This document shows, piece by piece, positions 43,465-51,337 of a stretch of DNA of 64,000 bases (position 1 is the stretch's first letter; each line of letters starts with the position of its first letter). This DNA is from Acanthamoeba sp. SK_2022b (lineage: Eukaryota; Discosea; Longamoebia; Acanthamoebidae). The stretch is taken from assembly GCA_027943245.1 (NCBI GenBank), contig JANDJZ010001758.1, forward strand, positions 1 through 64,000, given 5' to 3'. The position numbers were made by a program, and so were the translations under genes. A model generated the notes under the pieces. That model had not been told where the DNA came from. It searched no databases and saw nothing but the letters and a program-made list of their open reading frames with translations.

Positions 43465-43926
43465 ATGAACAACGAATATATGCAATTAAGCTCGGTGTTA
43501 AACATCGAGTGCACCAAAAGCTCGGTACACTGCACCAGCAAGAAGCGGGCTTTGGAAATTATCAGCGAACTGGCCGCCAAACAGCTCAATCTGCCTTCGC
43601 AGGTGGTGTTTGACGCGGTTCTCACCCGGGAGCGCATGGGCAGCACCGGTATCGGCAACGGTATCGCCATTCCCCACGGCAAACTGGAAGAGGACACACT
43701 GCGGGCCGTTGGCGTGTTTATCCGTCTCGACCAACCCATCGCTTTCGACGCTATCGACAACCAGCCGGTCGACCTGCTGTTCGCGCTGCTGGTGCCTGCC
43801 GATCAGTGCAAAACCCATTTGCATACCCTGTCGCTGGTCGCCAAACGCCTGGCCGACAAAACCGTATGCCGCCGCCTGCGCGCCGCGCAGAGCGACGAAG
43901 AGCTTTACCAAATCATCACCGAGTGA
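43465..43926 (+). CDS. ptsN: PtsN, nitrogen PTS enzyme IIA
   Basis: 153-residue EIIA-Ntr. The phospho-accepting histidine is His71 in GNGIAIPHGKLEED. PtsN receives phosphate from NPr (ptsO, downstream) and in its unphosphorylated form controls K+ uptake (TrkA, KdpD) and other targets. It ends at QIITE, about ten residues short of the E. coli C-terminal tail, which is not conserved. Start 43465 (MNNEYMQL) chosen over an upstream in-frame ATG at 43423 inside the hairpin region. Confidence 0.96.
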   Translation: MNNEYMQLSSVLNIECTKSSVHCTSKKRALEIISELAAKQLNLPSQVVFDAVLTRERMGSTGIGNGIAIPHGKLEEDTLRAVGVFIRLDQPIAFDAIDNQPVDLLFALLVPADQCKTHLHTLSLVAKRLADKTVCRRLRAAQSDEELYQIITE

Positions 43927-44055
43927 GGCCCGGCCGGCGTGACTTCCAGCCCGGATAACGCTACTGTTTCACGATGATGGATCCGGCTGCGGCCGGAATA
44001 ACAAAGTTTCCACCGGTGGCGATGAACGCCGCCGCGATGCCAGGGGAGTTGCCAC

Positions 44056-44910
44056 ATGGTGCTGATGATTGTCAGCGGCCGTTCCGGTTCCGGAAAATCC
44101 GTCGCCTTGCGGGCGCTGGAAGACATGGGTTTTTACTGCGTTGACAACCTGCCTGTGGTGCTGCTGCCGCAGCTCGCCAACACGCTGGCAGAACGCAATA
44201 TTTCCGCGGCGGTCAGCATCGACGTGCGCAACATGCCGGAATCGCCGGAAGTGTTCGAATACGCGATGACTCAGCTGCCGGACAGCTTCTCGCCGCAGCT
44301 GCTGTTCCTCGATGCCGATCGCAACACGCTGATCCGCCGTTACAGCGACACCCGCCGCCTGCACCCGCTCTCCAGCAAGAACCTGTCGCTGGAAAGCGCC
44401 ATCGACGAAGAGAGCGATCTGCTCGAACCGCTGCGCTCGCGGGCTGACCTGATTATCGACACCTCGGAAATGTCGGTGCACGAACTGGCCGAAATGCTGC
44501 GCACCCGCCTGCTGGGCAAGCGCGAGCGCGAGCTGACCATGGTGTTCGAATCCTTCGGCTTCAAGCACGGCATTCCGATCGACGCCGACTACGTGTTCGA
44601 CGTGCGCTTCCTGCCTAACCCGCACTGGGATCCGAAGCTGCGGCCGATGACCGGTCTGGACAAGCCGGTCGCGTCGTTCCTCGATCGCCATACCGAAGTG
44701 CACAACTTCATCTACCAGACCCGCAGCTACCTGGAGCAATGGCTGCCGATGCTGGAAACCAACAACCGCAGCTACCTGACGGTCGCCATCGGCTGTACCG
44801 GCGGTAAACACCGCTCGGTGTACGTGGCGGAACAGCTGGCCGATTACTTCCGCTCGCGCGGCAAGAACGTGCAGTCGCGCCACCGCACGCTGGAAAAGCG
44901 CAAACAATGA
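44056..44910 (+). CDS. rapZ: RapZ, GlmZ-adaptor and glucosamine-6-phosphate sensor
   Basis: 284 residues. N-terminal kinase-like P-loop GRSGSGKS (8-15); the C-terminal RNA-binding and GlcN6P-sensing domain ends [16 protein letters not shown] (about 247-262) and RTLEKRKQ. RapZ targets the sRNA GlmZ for RNase E cleavage and is titrated by GlmY, adjusting glmS expression to amino-sugar supply. It overlaps ptsO by 4 nt. The gap from ptsN (129 nt) is longer than in E. coli and holds nothing recognisable. Confidence 0.97.
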   Translation: MVLMIVSGRSGSGKSVALRALEDMGFYCVDNLPVVLLPQLANTLAERNISAAVSIDVRNMPESPEVFEYAMTQLPDSFSPQLLFLDADRNTLIRRYSDTRRLHPLSSKNLSLESAIDEESDLLEPLRSRADLIIDTSEMSVHELAEMLRTRLLGKRERELTMVFESFGFKHGIPIDADYVFDVRFLPNPHWDPKLRPMTGLDKPVASFLDRHTEVHNFIYQTRSYLEQWLPMLETNNRSYLTVAIGCTGGKHRSVYVAEQLADYFRSRGKNVQSRHRTLEKRKQ

Positions 44911-45179
44911 CGGTCAAACAGACGGTTGAAATCAAAAACAAGCTGGGCATGCACGCGCGTCCGGCGATGAAACTGTTCGAGCTGGTGCAAAGCTTCGACG
45001 CCGAGGTGATGCTGCGCAACGAAAGCGGCACCGAAGCCGAAGCCAGCAGCGTCATCGCGCTGCTGATGCTGGACTCCGCCCAGGGCCGGCATATCGAAGT
45101 CGAAGCGACCGGCCCCGACGAAGTCAACGCGCTGGCGGCGGTGGTCGAGCTGTTCAACTCCGGGTTTGATGAAGATTAG
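44907..45179 (+). CDS. ptsO: NPr, nitrogen PTS phosphocarrier
   Basis: 90-residue HPr-family protein. Active His16 in [16 protein letters not shown] and the regulatory-type helix [15 protein letters not shown] are clear. It passes phosphate from PtsP (EI-Ntr) to PtsN. The gene starts in the ATGA overlap with rapZ and is the last gene of the rpoN operon; a hairpin follows. Confidence 0.97.
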   Translation: MTVKQTVEIKNKLGMHARPAMKLFELVQSFDAEVMLRNESGTEAEASSVIALLMLDSAQGRHIEVEATGPDEVNALAAVVELFNSGFDED

Positions 45180-45196
45180 CCGCTGAAGCCCTCTCG

Positions 45197-45230
45197 CGAA
45201 TGCGTCGTACCGGCGCGTTCGTTCCCTTTG
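45197..45230 (+). terminator. Probable rpoN operon terminator
   Basis: 8-bp stem CGAATGCG/CGCGTTCG (45197-45204, 45214-45221; one G-U pair) followed by TTCCCTTTG, 17 bases after the ptsO stop. Confidence 0.45.
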
Positions 45231-45419
45231 CCTCCTATCCCTGACACAACCTCCCGCTTTTCACTTTGCGTACCCGCTTCCAAAATCAGCAGTAACTGCC
45301 TGTAAATGCGAGGCATGGATTTACCATCACGGCGCTAACCGCAATAGTGTGCCACGACAGAAACGGGCTGCAGCCGGGTATTTCCCTCTCACTGCGAGCG
45401 GGGATGATAAGTTTACAAT

Positions 45420-45454
45420 TTGTGAACACCTAAGGCAGCCGCTATAATGTTCAC
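45420..45454 (+). promoter_or_regulatory. higBA promoter with overlapping inverted-repeat operator
   Basis: TTGTGA (45420-45425), 17 bases, TATAAT (45443-45448). GTGAACA (45422-45428) and its perfect complement TGTTCAC (45448-45454) cover the -35 and the -10/start. This layout suits autorepression by the HigA-type antitoxin. Confidence 0.6.
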
Positions 45455-45475
45455 CAGGCAGGAATCGAGGGAACG

Positions 45476-45787
45476 ATGCATATCATTTCCAGGGAACCGT
45501 TCAATAACGCAACGAAGCAATACCCTAATGAAGCCGCTGCTCTCGAGGCCATTTATAAAACGTTGCGACGCGGCGAGTTCCGCACGCCGGACGAGTTAAA
45601 AGCGCTTTTTCCTTCGCTCGATCGTATGAAATACAAAGAGAAATGGTGGGTCATTGACGTCGGCGGCAACCACCTGCGAATTTTGTTCTTTGCCAGCTTT
45701 GAGACACAGAAAGTATTCATAAAGCACATTGTTAGCCACGCCGAGTACGACAAGCTGATGCAGCACTATCGAAGGAGTTCATCATGA
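45476..45787 (+). CDS. HigB-type mRNA interferase toxin
   Basis: 103-residue RelE-superfamily protein of the E. coli HigB type: central FPSLDRMKYKEKWWVIDVGGN (split over about 46-66), then RILFFASFETQKVFIKHIVSHAEYD (about 68-92). In the family these proteins cleave mRNA on the ribosome and are neutralised by HigA. The toxin gene comes first, typical of higBA, and overlaps the antitoxin start by 4 nt. The reading frame is intact. It lies in an accessory spot right after the ptsO operon. Confidence 0.88.
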   Translation: MHIISREPFNNATKQYPNEAAALEAIYKTLRRGEFRTPDELKALFPSLDRMKYKEKWWVIDVGGNHLRILFFASFETQKVFIKHIVSHAEYDKLMQHYRRSSS

Positions 45788-46206
45788 TTACAGATGCCAT
45801 TAAGGCCGCCGATGCGCTGCTGCGCGCCGTGCCCTTATTGCAGGGCAGCGGTTCTCAGCAAGACTACCGGGAAGCGCTCGAATTGGTGGAATATCTGCTG
45901 GAAAACGATGAACACCATCCGCTGATTGACATGCTGGCAAAAAAGATCGCCGAATATGAAGATAACGGCGCCGAGTTTACCGCATTCAACCAGCGTATCG
46001 CCCAACTCCCGCAGGGGGTGGCCGCGCTTCGCGTATTGATGGAACAGCACCAACTCAGCCAAAGTGATTTTGAACATGAGATCGGCAAAAAGTCGTTGGT
46101 CAACCAAATCCTAAGCGGCAAAAGATCGCTGACCATTCCGCACATTATGGCGCTGGCCAAACGCTTCAATCTGCCCCCGGCCCTCTTTCTGCCGGAAGCA
46201 GATTAG
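45784..46206 (+). CDS. HigA-type antitoxin
   Basis: 140 residues. The C-terminal XRE helix-turn-helix (about 85-135, QLSQSDFEHEIGKKSLVNQIL then RSLTIPHIMALAKRFN) would bind the operator upstream; the N-terminal helical region (1-75) contains acidic repeats suited to toxin binding. The start in ATGA overlaps the toxin stop, coupling the two. Matches the long HigA class that partners E. coli-type HigB. Confidence 0.88.
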   Translation: MITDAIKAADALLRAVPLLQGSGSQQDYREALELVEYLLENDEHHPLIDMLAKKIAEYEDNGAEFTAFNQRIAQLPQGVAALRVLMEQHQLSQSDFEHEIGKKSLVNQILSGKRSLTIPHIMALAKRFNLPPALFLPEAD

Positions 46207-46211
46207 CCCCC

Positions 46212-48128
46212 TCAACTCCGGCTCAGGCAGTCCAGCGCCACCGCTTTAAAGCTGTCGAAGCTGTCGCTGCCCAACAGACGGCTCATTGAGCGTTCACGCA
46301 CGAAGGTGACGAACAGCTCGTAGATCGCCATCGCCTCTTCATAGTCGCTCTTGCTGATCGCCAGCAGGAAAATCACGTGCGCGACCTCGCCTTCTCCCCA
46401 GGCGACGCCCTGCGGCGCCAGCAGCGTCACCACCACGGTCTTTTTGGCCAGCAGCCCCAGCGAGTGCGGCAGCGCGATGCCCTCGCCCAGCAGCGTGGAG
46501 ACGATCGCCTCGCGTTCGACCAGCGACGGATAGAAGTCCGCGCCGACGTACCCTTCCCGCTCCAGCTGGCCGCACACCCGGCTGAACAGCTCCGCCTGCG
46601 TCAACGGCTCGTTGAGCACCATGAAATGCTCGGCGTCGAAGAACTTCTCCAGCATGTACGGTCGGGTGCGATCCACCAGCACCAGCTTGCCCAGTTGCTC
46701 CAGTTGGTAATCGGTCGGGAACGGCGACATCACCACCACCGGCTTGTTCTTTTCGCCGATGCGGGCGTTGGAAATCACGAAGTCTTCGTCGATATGCGCA
46801 AGCATCTCGTAATCGCGCAGCGAGACAATGCGCGTCATCACCAGCTGCGGATACTTGCGCGCAATCTGCGCCTGGATCATGCGCACCGTCGAGTTGCCGG
46901 TATCGCACACCAGCATCACCTGCGGGTGGCGCTCATAACCGATGTTGTAATGCCGCTCCAGCCCCACGCCGATGTGCAGCACCAGATAGCCGATTTCGTT
47001 CTCGCTCAGGGTATAGGGGGTGTATTTGCCCCAGCTGGAGACCGCCGCCAGCGTCACGTCGTAAGCCATCGGATAGTGCTGCTTGATGTTGGCCAACAGC
47101 GGATTGGGGATATTGATCTGGTATTTCACCCGCGTAATCATGGTCTTGATATGGGTGAGCAGATCGGCCCGCAGCTGCTCGTCGCCCTGCAGGTTGTAGT
47201 TATAGTGTGCGTTGATGTAGGACAGGATGTAGTCCACCAGCGCTTCTTCATCGTCGGCGTTGATCTCGGTCGGCTGCACGTCCTGCACGCGCCGCGCGGC
47301 AATGTTGACCCGCAAATAGGCCTCTTCGGCCATCGAGATCTCTTTACCGGAGGCCGAACGCAGCTCCGCCGCCAGGCGGGTCGACACCTGACGCACCGCG
47401 TCGTCGCCGTCTTCCACCTCGAAGTCCGGCAGTGGATAGCCGTCGTTGATGCGCCGCAGCGCCACCGCGCAGTAGAAGATCAGGTACTGCTCGCCCTCGT
47501 CGGTCAGGCGAATGGCATATTGCGACAGCAGCGGGTGCAGCAATCCGGCGAACGCCGCTACCTGCGGCTGCAGCAGGATCTCGTTGTTGAGCAGCGGGTT
47601 CTCGGCGTCGGCCAGCTGCAGCTGGAACAGCAGATCGGTGAGGCAAGCGCGGATCGCCATCTCGGCGCCGAACAGCTTCATGCCGTAGCGCGGCTTGGTT
47701 TCGATCGTCAATTGATAGTGCGCCAGACGCTCTCTCACCTCAGCCATGTCGTTTTGCAACGTACCGCGGCTGACGAACCACTCGTCGGCCAAATCCTCCA
47801 GTTTAAGGGAGAAGGCTGAGGTCAAAAAACGCACCAGCAGATAATGCACCCGCTCCTGTGCGCTGCGCGGGGTGGCGTGCTTGCGGCGCTCCTGATGCTG
47901 CAGGGCGCTGAACAGCGCGGCGTTATCGACCTGCAGGCGATAGCCGGCCCCGCGGCTATGCACGAAACGCGCGCCGTATTTGTCCAGGATCTCGTTCAGC
48001 GCGGTGATGTCCGCCCGCACCGTGCGGGTGGACACGGCGAAACGCTTCGCCAGCTCATCCTGCGGCAAAGTCTCGGTTTGCAAAGCATCGAACAAGTAAG
48101 CCAAACGCGGGTAAGGAAATCGCACCAT
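46212..48128 (-). CDS. PTS-responsive transcriptional activator (HTH-PRD-EIIB-EIIA)
   Basis: 638-residue MtlR/LicR-type regulator. N-terminal helix-turn-helix (about 20-45, LPQDELAKRFAVSTRTVRAD) with no RNA-binding CAT domain, so it acts on DNA and is not a BglG-style antiterminator. Two PRDs follow: the second carries histidines in DLLTHIKTM and IGYLVLHIGVG. An EIIB-like domain has Cys near 408 (VCDTGNSTV), and a C-terminal EIIA-fructose-type domain has His near 555 (GIALPHS). Such proteins integrate phosphorylation by HPr and a cognate EII. It is the last gene of the 55.0-46.2 kb cluster, and likely controls it. No PTS permease is encoded nearby. Start 48128 by RBS; an upstream in-frame start exists at 48176. 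Confidence 0.88.
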   Translation of the reverse strand: MVRFPYPRLAYLFDALQTETLPQDELAKRFAVSTRTVRADITALNEILDKYGARFVHSRGAGYRLQVDNAALFSALQHQERRKHATPRSAQERVHYLLVRFLTSAFSLKLEDLADEWFVSRGTLQNDMAEVRERLAHYQLTIETKPRYGMKLFGAEMAIRACLTDLLFQLQLADAENPLLNNEILLQPQVAAFAGLLHPLLSQYAIRLTDEGEQYLIFYCAVALRRINDGYPLPDFEVEDGDDAVRQVSTRLAAELRSASGKEISMAEEAYLRVNIAARRVQDVQPTEINADDEEALVDYILSYINAHYNYNLQGDEQLRADLLTHIKTMITRVKYQINIPNPLLANIKQHYPMAYDVTLAAVSSWGKYTPYTLSENEIGYLVLHIGVGLERHYNIGYERHPQVMLVCDTGNSTVRMIQAQIARKYPQLVMTRIVSLRDYEMLAHIDEDFVISNARIGEKNKPVVVMSPFPTDYQLEQLGKLVLVDRTRPYMLEKFFDAEHFMVLNEPLTQAELFSRVCGQLEREGYVGADFYPSLVEREAIVSTLLGEGIALPHSLGLLAKKTVVVTLLAPQGVAWGEGEVAHVIFLLAISKSDYEEAMAIYELFVTFVRERSMSRLLGSDSFDSFKAVALDCLSRS

Positions 48129-48179
48129 TCTGTGTCCGTCAATCAGGCAACCCGCCCGGTGAACCGGGCGGGCCACGGG

Positions 48180-49394
48180 TTACTTCGGCGGCGGCAGGAA
48201 CGCCATTTGCGAGGGGCTGCCGATCGGCAGATAGCCGCCCACAAAGCTGAGTTTGCCGTCCGTCGGGTTTACGCTGAAACGGGTAACGTTATCGCTGCGC
48301 TGGTTCAACGCATACAGATAGCGGCCATCCGGGCTCAGCGCCAGCGAACGCGGGTAATCGCCACGCGTCCAGGTTTCCGCCACCGGCTTCAACTCACCGC
48401 CGGCGCCCACGCTGAACTGGGCAATGCTGTTATGCAGCCGGTTGGCGACGTACAGCGTGTCGCCGTTCTTGCTGAGCGCCAGCCCCGAAGCGAAGCTGGT
48501 ACCCTGATAGTCGGCGGGCAGCGCGGAAACCGCATGCAGTTGTTTCAGAGTACCTTTTTGGCGATCAAAACGGTAGCTGGTCAACGTCGAGGCCTCTTCG
48601 TTCACCAGCAGCACGGTTTCGCCGTCCGGATGGAACACAAAGTGACGCGGCCCCGCGCCGGCGGAAGAGGCGGCGATCCACGGCGGATCGTTCGGCGTCA
48701 GCCGGCCGCTCGCGGCGTCAAAGCGCCATTGGTAGATGCGATCCAACCCCAGATCGGTGGAGAACACGAACTTGCCGCTCGGATCGCTGGCGATCATATG
48801 GGCATGCGGGCCGTTGTGATCGCTGATGGCGAAGCTGCCGTTCACCGCCGCCGCCGGTTTGGCCGCGCCCGCCGGGCCCTGCTGTTGCTGCACCGAGCTG
48901 GCGGCGCCCAGGCTGCCGTCCGCTTCGATCGGGAAAGCCGCCACGCTGCCGCTGACGTAGTTGGCCACCAGCAGATGCCGCCCGTCCGGCGTCGATGAGA
49001 GATACACCGGCCCCGCCCCCTGCGAATCCACCTGGTTGAGCTGCGTCAGGCCGCCGTCGGCCGGATTGACCCGGTAAGCGGTGATGCCGCCGTGTTTGCC
49101 GCCGTTGAAATCGGCCACTTCGCTGGCGACATACAGCGTCTTGCCATCGGCGCCCAGCGTCAGCTGCGCCGGATTCGGCACTTTGCTGACCAGCGTAGTG
49201 TGGCTCAGCGCGCCGCTGGCCGGATCGACCTGCACCCGATAAACGCCTTCGCCGTTGGGATTGTAGGTGCCGATATAGGCGAAATGAGATGACGTGGAAT
49301 TCATTGCATCCTCAGCATGCAGCGCCGGGCCGGTCACGGCCAGCAGCGCCAGGAACAACGCGGTGCGTCGGGTTGGAGTCTGCCAGTTTCGCAT
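48180..49394 (-). CDS. Exported lactonase-type seven-bladed beta-propeller
   Basis: 404-residue member of the lactonase/6-phosphogluconolactonase (Pgl, PF10282) family. Blades are visible as repeated strands such as YVASEVADFNGGKHGGITAYRV, LLVANYVSGSVAAFPI and LYALNQRSDNVTRFSV. Unusually for this family in enterics it carries a signal peptide (residues 1-27, FLALLAVTGPALHA), so it would act in the periplasm. The active-site residue is not certain in this family, so activity is inferred. It sits inside the amino-sugar-acid cluster; a lactone of the substrate is a plausible target. Confidence 0.75.
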   Translation of the reverse strand: MRNWQTPTRRTALFLALLAVTGPALHAEDAMNSTSSHFAYIGTYNPNGEGVYRVQVDPASGALSHTTLVSKVPNPAQLTLGADGKTLYVASEVADFNGGKHGGITAYRVNPADGGLTQLNQVDSQGAGPVYLSSTPDGRHLLVANYVSGSVAAFPIEADGSLGAASSVQQQQGPAGAAKPAAAVNGSFAISDHNGPHAHMIASDPSGKFVFSTDLGLDRIYQWRFDAASGRLTPNDPPWIAASSAGAGPRHFVFHPDGETVLLVNEEASTLTSYRFDRQKGTLKQLHAVSALPADYQGTSFASGLALSKNGDTLYVANRLHNSIAQFSVGAGGELKPVAETWTRGDYPRSLALSPDGRYLYALNQRSDNVTRFSVNPTDGKLSFVGGYLPIGSPSQMAFLPPPK

Positions 49395-49416
49395 AGTAAT
49401 CCTCAGTATAGGTAAC

Positions 49417-49434
49417 GGCGCGGCATGCCGCGCC
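49417..49434. repeat. 18-bp perfect palindrome in the cluster
   Basis: GGCGCGGCATGCCGCGCC lies between the aldolase gene and the lactonase gene, 23 bases upstream of the lactonase start. As RNA it makes a 7-bp hairpin with a 4-base loop; it could be an mRNA processing or attenuation point. Confidence 0.5.
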
Positions 49435-49481
49435 AGGGGAAAACTTTCGCCTCCCAGCGTTTACCTCATCCCATTGCGCGT

Positions 49482-50222
49482 TCAGCCCACCAGCTTTTTG
49501 GTCATCGCCAGCAGGGTTTTCACGTCCTGCGGACGCGTGTCGCCGCTGGCGGCGTCGATGATCGAGCTGTAGATATGCGGGATCACGCGTTTCACGCCGG
49601 CCGCCAGCGCGATCTCGACGATCGGCTCGTAATTCTCCAGATCGATGCCGCCGGTCGGCTCCAGCATAAAGTCATGCTCGGCGCAGGCCTTGGCTACGTA
49701 CTGGTACTCGTCCTTGCACTTCAGGCCGCCCATCGGGAAATACTTGATCGAGCTGCCGCCCATGTCCTTCAGCAAGGCGATGGCGGTTTCCACCGGCACG
49801 ATGCCATCAGGCGCTGCGGCACTCAATGGGCCGGTAGAAATCTTCACCCAGCCGACGCGGCCGGTCGGCGATACCAGGCCGTTGACCACGCTGTCGTTTT
49901 GGCCCAGCAGCGCGCGGCTGGCGCCGACGCCGGTAAACACCTGGTTAACGTGCTGCGGCTGCACCTGCTGAGCGATCAGGCTGACCATCGCCGACTGTTT
50001 CGGATCGCCGGCGCCCAGGCCGACCGAGAGCGCGTTTTCAATCAGGCGCGCATAGCGCAGCATGTCGGTCACCGCGCTGTCGACGTCCGGGTAGTTCTTG
50101 GAGAGTACGCCCACCAGCACATGGCCTTCCGCCGCGGCGTAGATGTCCTGCGCGTTGGCTTTGGAGCCAGCCAGCACGTTCAGGCAGACGCGGTCGCGAT
50201 AGTAGTTAGGCTGCAGCTTCAT
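49482..50222 (-). CDS. 2-dehydro-3-deoxy-phosphogluconate (KDGP)-type aldolase
   Basis: 246-residue TIM-barrel enzyme of the DgaF/EF_0839-type KDGP aldolase family. The Schiff-base lysine is Lys160 in GGSSIKYFPMGG; acidic and glycine residues closing the barrel are in FMLEPTGGIDLENYE. It is expected to cleave a 2-keto-3-deoxy sugar acid phosphate into pyruvate and a triose phosphate in the cytoplasm. The start overlaps the preceding PLP-enzyme gene by 4 nt, so the two reactions are probably consecutive. Confidence 0.88.
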   Translation of the reverse strand: MKLQPNYYRDRVCLNVLAGSKANAQDIYAAAEGHVLVGVLSKNYPDVDSAVTDMLRYARLIENALSVGLGAGDPKQSAMVSLIAQQVQPQHVNQVFTGVGASRALLGQNDSVVNGLVSPTGRVGWVKISTGPLSAAAPDGIVPVETAIALLKDMGGSSIKYFPMGGLKCKDEYQYVAKACAEHDFMLEPTGGIDLENYEPIVEIALAAGVKRVIPHIYSSIIDAASGDTRPQDVKTLLAMTKKLVG

Positions 50223-51337
50223 GCTTGTTTCTCCGTAAACAGGTTCTTGATACAGCTAAAGACGGTCATCAGCTGTTGCTCGTCGACGCTGCGCACGTCG
50301 ACCTCAATCTTGCCCTCGTTGGCCTTGTAGCCGCGGAAGTAGATGGCAATATCGCCGGTTTTCAGCGCCTGAACGATGTCATAGGTCGACCGCCCCAGCA
50401 CCGCTTCGTCGAAAGTGATCTCGGCGCGGGCGATATCGCGGCCGGCGCTGTCCCAGACGGTTTTGGCGCTGACGCCGGTCAGGGTGTTGAGGCTATCGAG
50501 GAACGGCGTCATCCGCGCCACCATCTGTTGCCCGGTGGTTTTCTCAAGCGTCAGATAGCTTTCAATCGCCTGCGTCAGCCCGAGGATGCCCTCTTTGCCG
50601 ACCTTCATCGCCCGGCCGATACCGCCGGACTGCAGCTTCACCCACTCGACGTACTGTTTCTTGCCGATCACGAGACCGCTGGTCGGCCCCTCGATGGCTT
50701 TGGCGCCGCTGTAGATCACCAGATCGGCCCCCATCTGGTAGTAACACATCAGATCTTCTTCCGCCGCGGCGTCGACGATCAGCGGCAGGTTATGCTTGCG
50801 CGCCACTACCGCCGCCTGTTCGACGGACAGAATGCTTTTCTGCACGCAGTGGTGCGATTTGACGTACAGGATCGCCGCCGTCTGCGGCGTGATGCAGGCT
50901 TCAATCTGCTCCGGCGAACATTCGTTGGCGTAGCCCGCCTCCACCACCTTGCCGCCGCCCAGCGCCACCATGGTGTCCACCGGCGCGCCGAAGTTGACGT
51001 TGTGACCGCGCGGCAACACGATCTCGCGCGGCACGGCGATCGGCGCCGAGTGCAGGTTCACCAGCAGATTGGCGTTATCTTTGACGATCGCTGCCGCCAC
51101 CGACTGGGCGATGCCCGCCGAGGCGCAGGAAACGATCACCGCGTCCTCCACGTTGAGCAGATCGGCGATGTAGGCGCCGGTCTTGTTGACCAGATCCTTG
51201 ATTTCGAAATAGTGATTCAGGCCGTAGTCAACGGCGTCAATCACGTCCTGGCGCGGCGTGGAAACGCCGAGAATGGTCATGCGGCCGGAGGTGTTGATCA
51301 CCTGCTTCAAACCGTATTTTTCATAAATCGAAGACAT
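50219..51337 (-). CDS. DgaE-type PLP-dependent ammonia-lyase
   Basis: 372-residue fold-type I PLP enzyme in the SelA-like/DgaE group. The PLP lysine is Lys213 in YSGAKAIEGPTSG; the cofactor phosphate region is VSCASAGIAQSVAAA (69-83) and the aspartate pairing the ring nitrogen is in LIVDAAAEEDL (about 189). DgaE of Salmonella removes ammonia from D-glucosaminate 6-phosphate, giving KDGP, and the KDGP aldolase gene follows immediately here. Overlaps the upstream amidohydrolase gene by 17 nt. Substrate identity is inferred from family and context. Confidence 0.85.
   Translation of the reverse strand: MSSIYEKYGLKQVINTSGRMTILGVSTPRQDVIDAVDYGLNHYFEIKDLVNKTGAYIADLLNVEDAVIVSCASAGIAQSVAAAIVKDNANLLVNLHSAPIAVPREIVLPRGHNVNFGAPVDTMVALGGGKVVEAGYANECSPEQIEACITPQTAAILYVKSHHCVQKSILSVEQAAVVARKHNLPLIVDAAAEEDLMCYYQMGADLVIYSGAKAIEGPTSGLVIGKKQYVEWVKLQSGGIGRAMKVGKEGILGLTQAIESYLTLEKTTGQQMVARMTPFLDSLNTLTGVSAKTVWDSAGRDIARAEITFDEAVLGRSTYDIVQALKTGDIAIYFRGYKANEGKIEVDVRSVDEQQLMTVFSCIKNLFTEKQA

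Noticed and set aside
41565..45179. Frameshift in ptsN because it is short
   Set aside because: The C-terminal tail absent here is a variable end; the core and His71 are intact and the frame ends cleanly.
46212..48128. BglG-type antiterminator for the catabolic cluster regulator
   Set aside because: It starts with a DNA-binding helix-turn-helix and lacks the N-terminal RNA-binding CAT domain.
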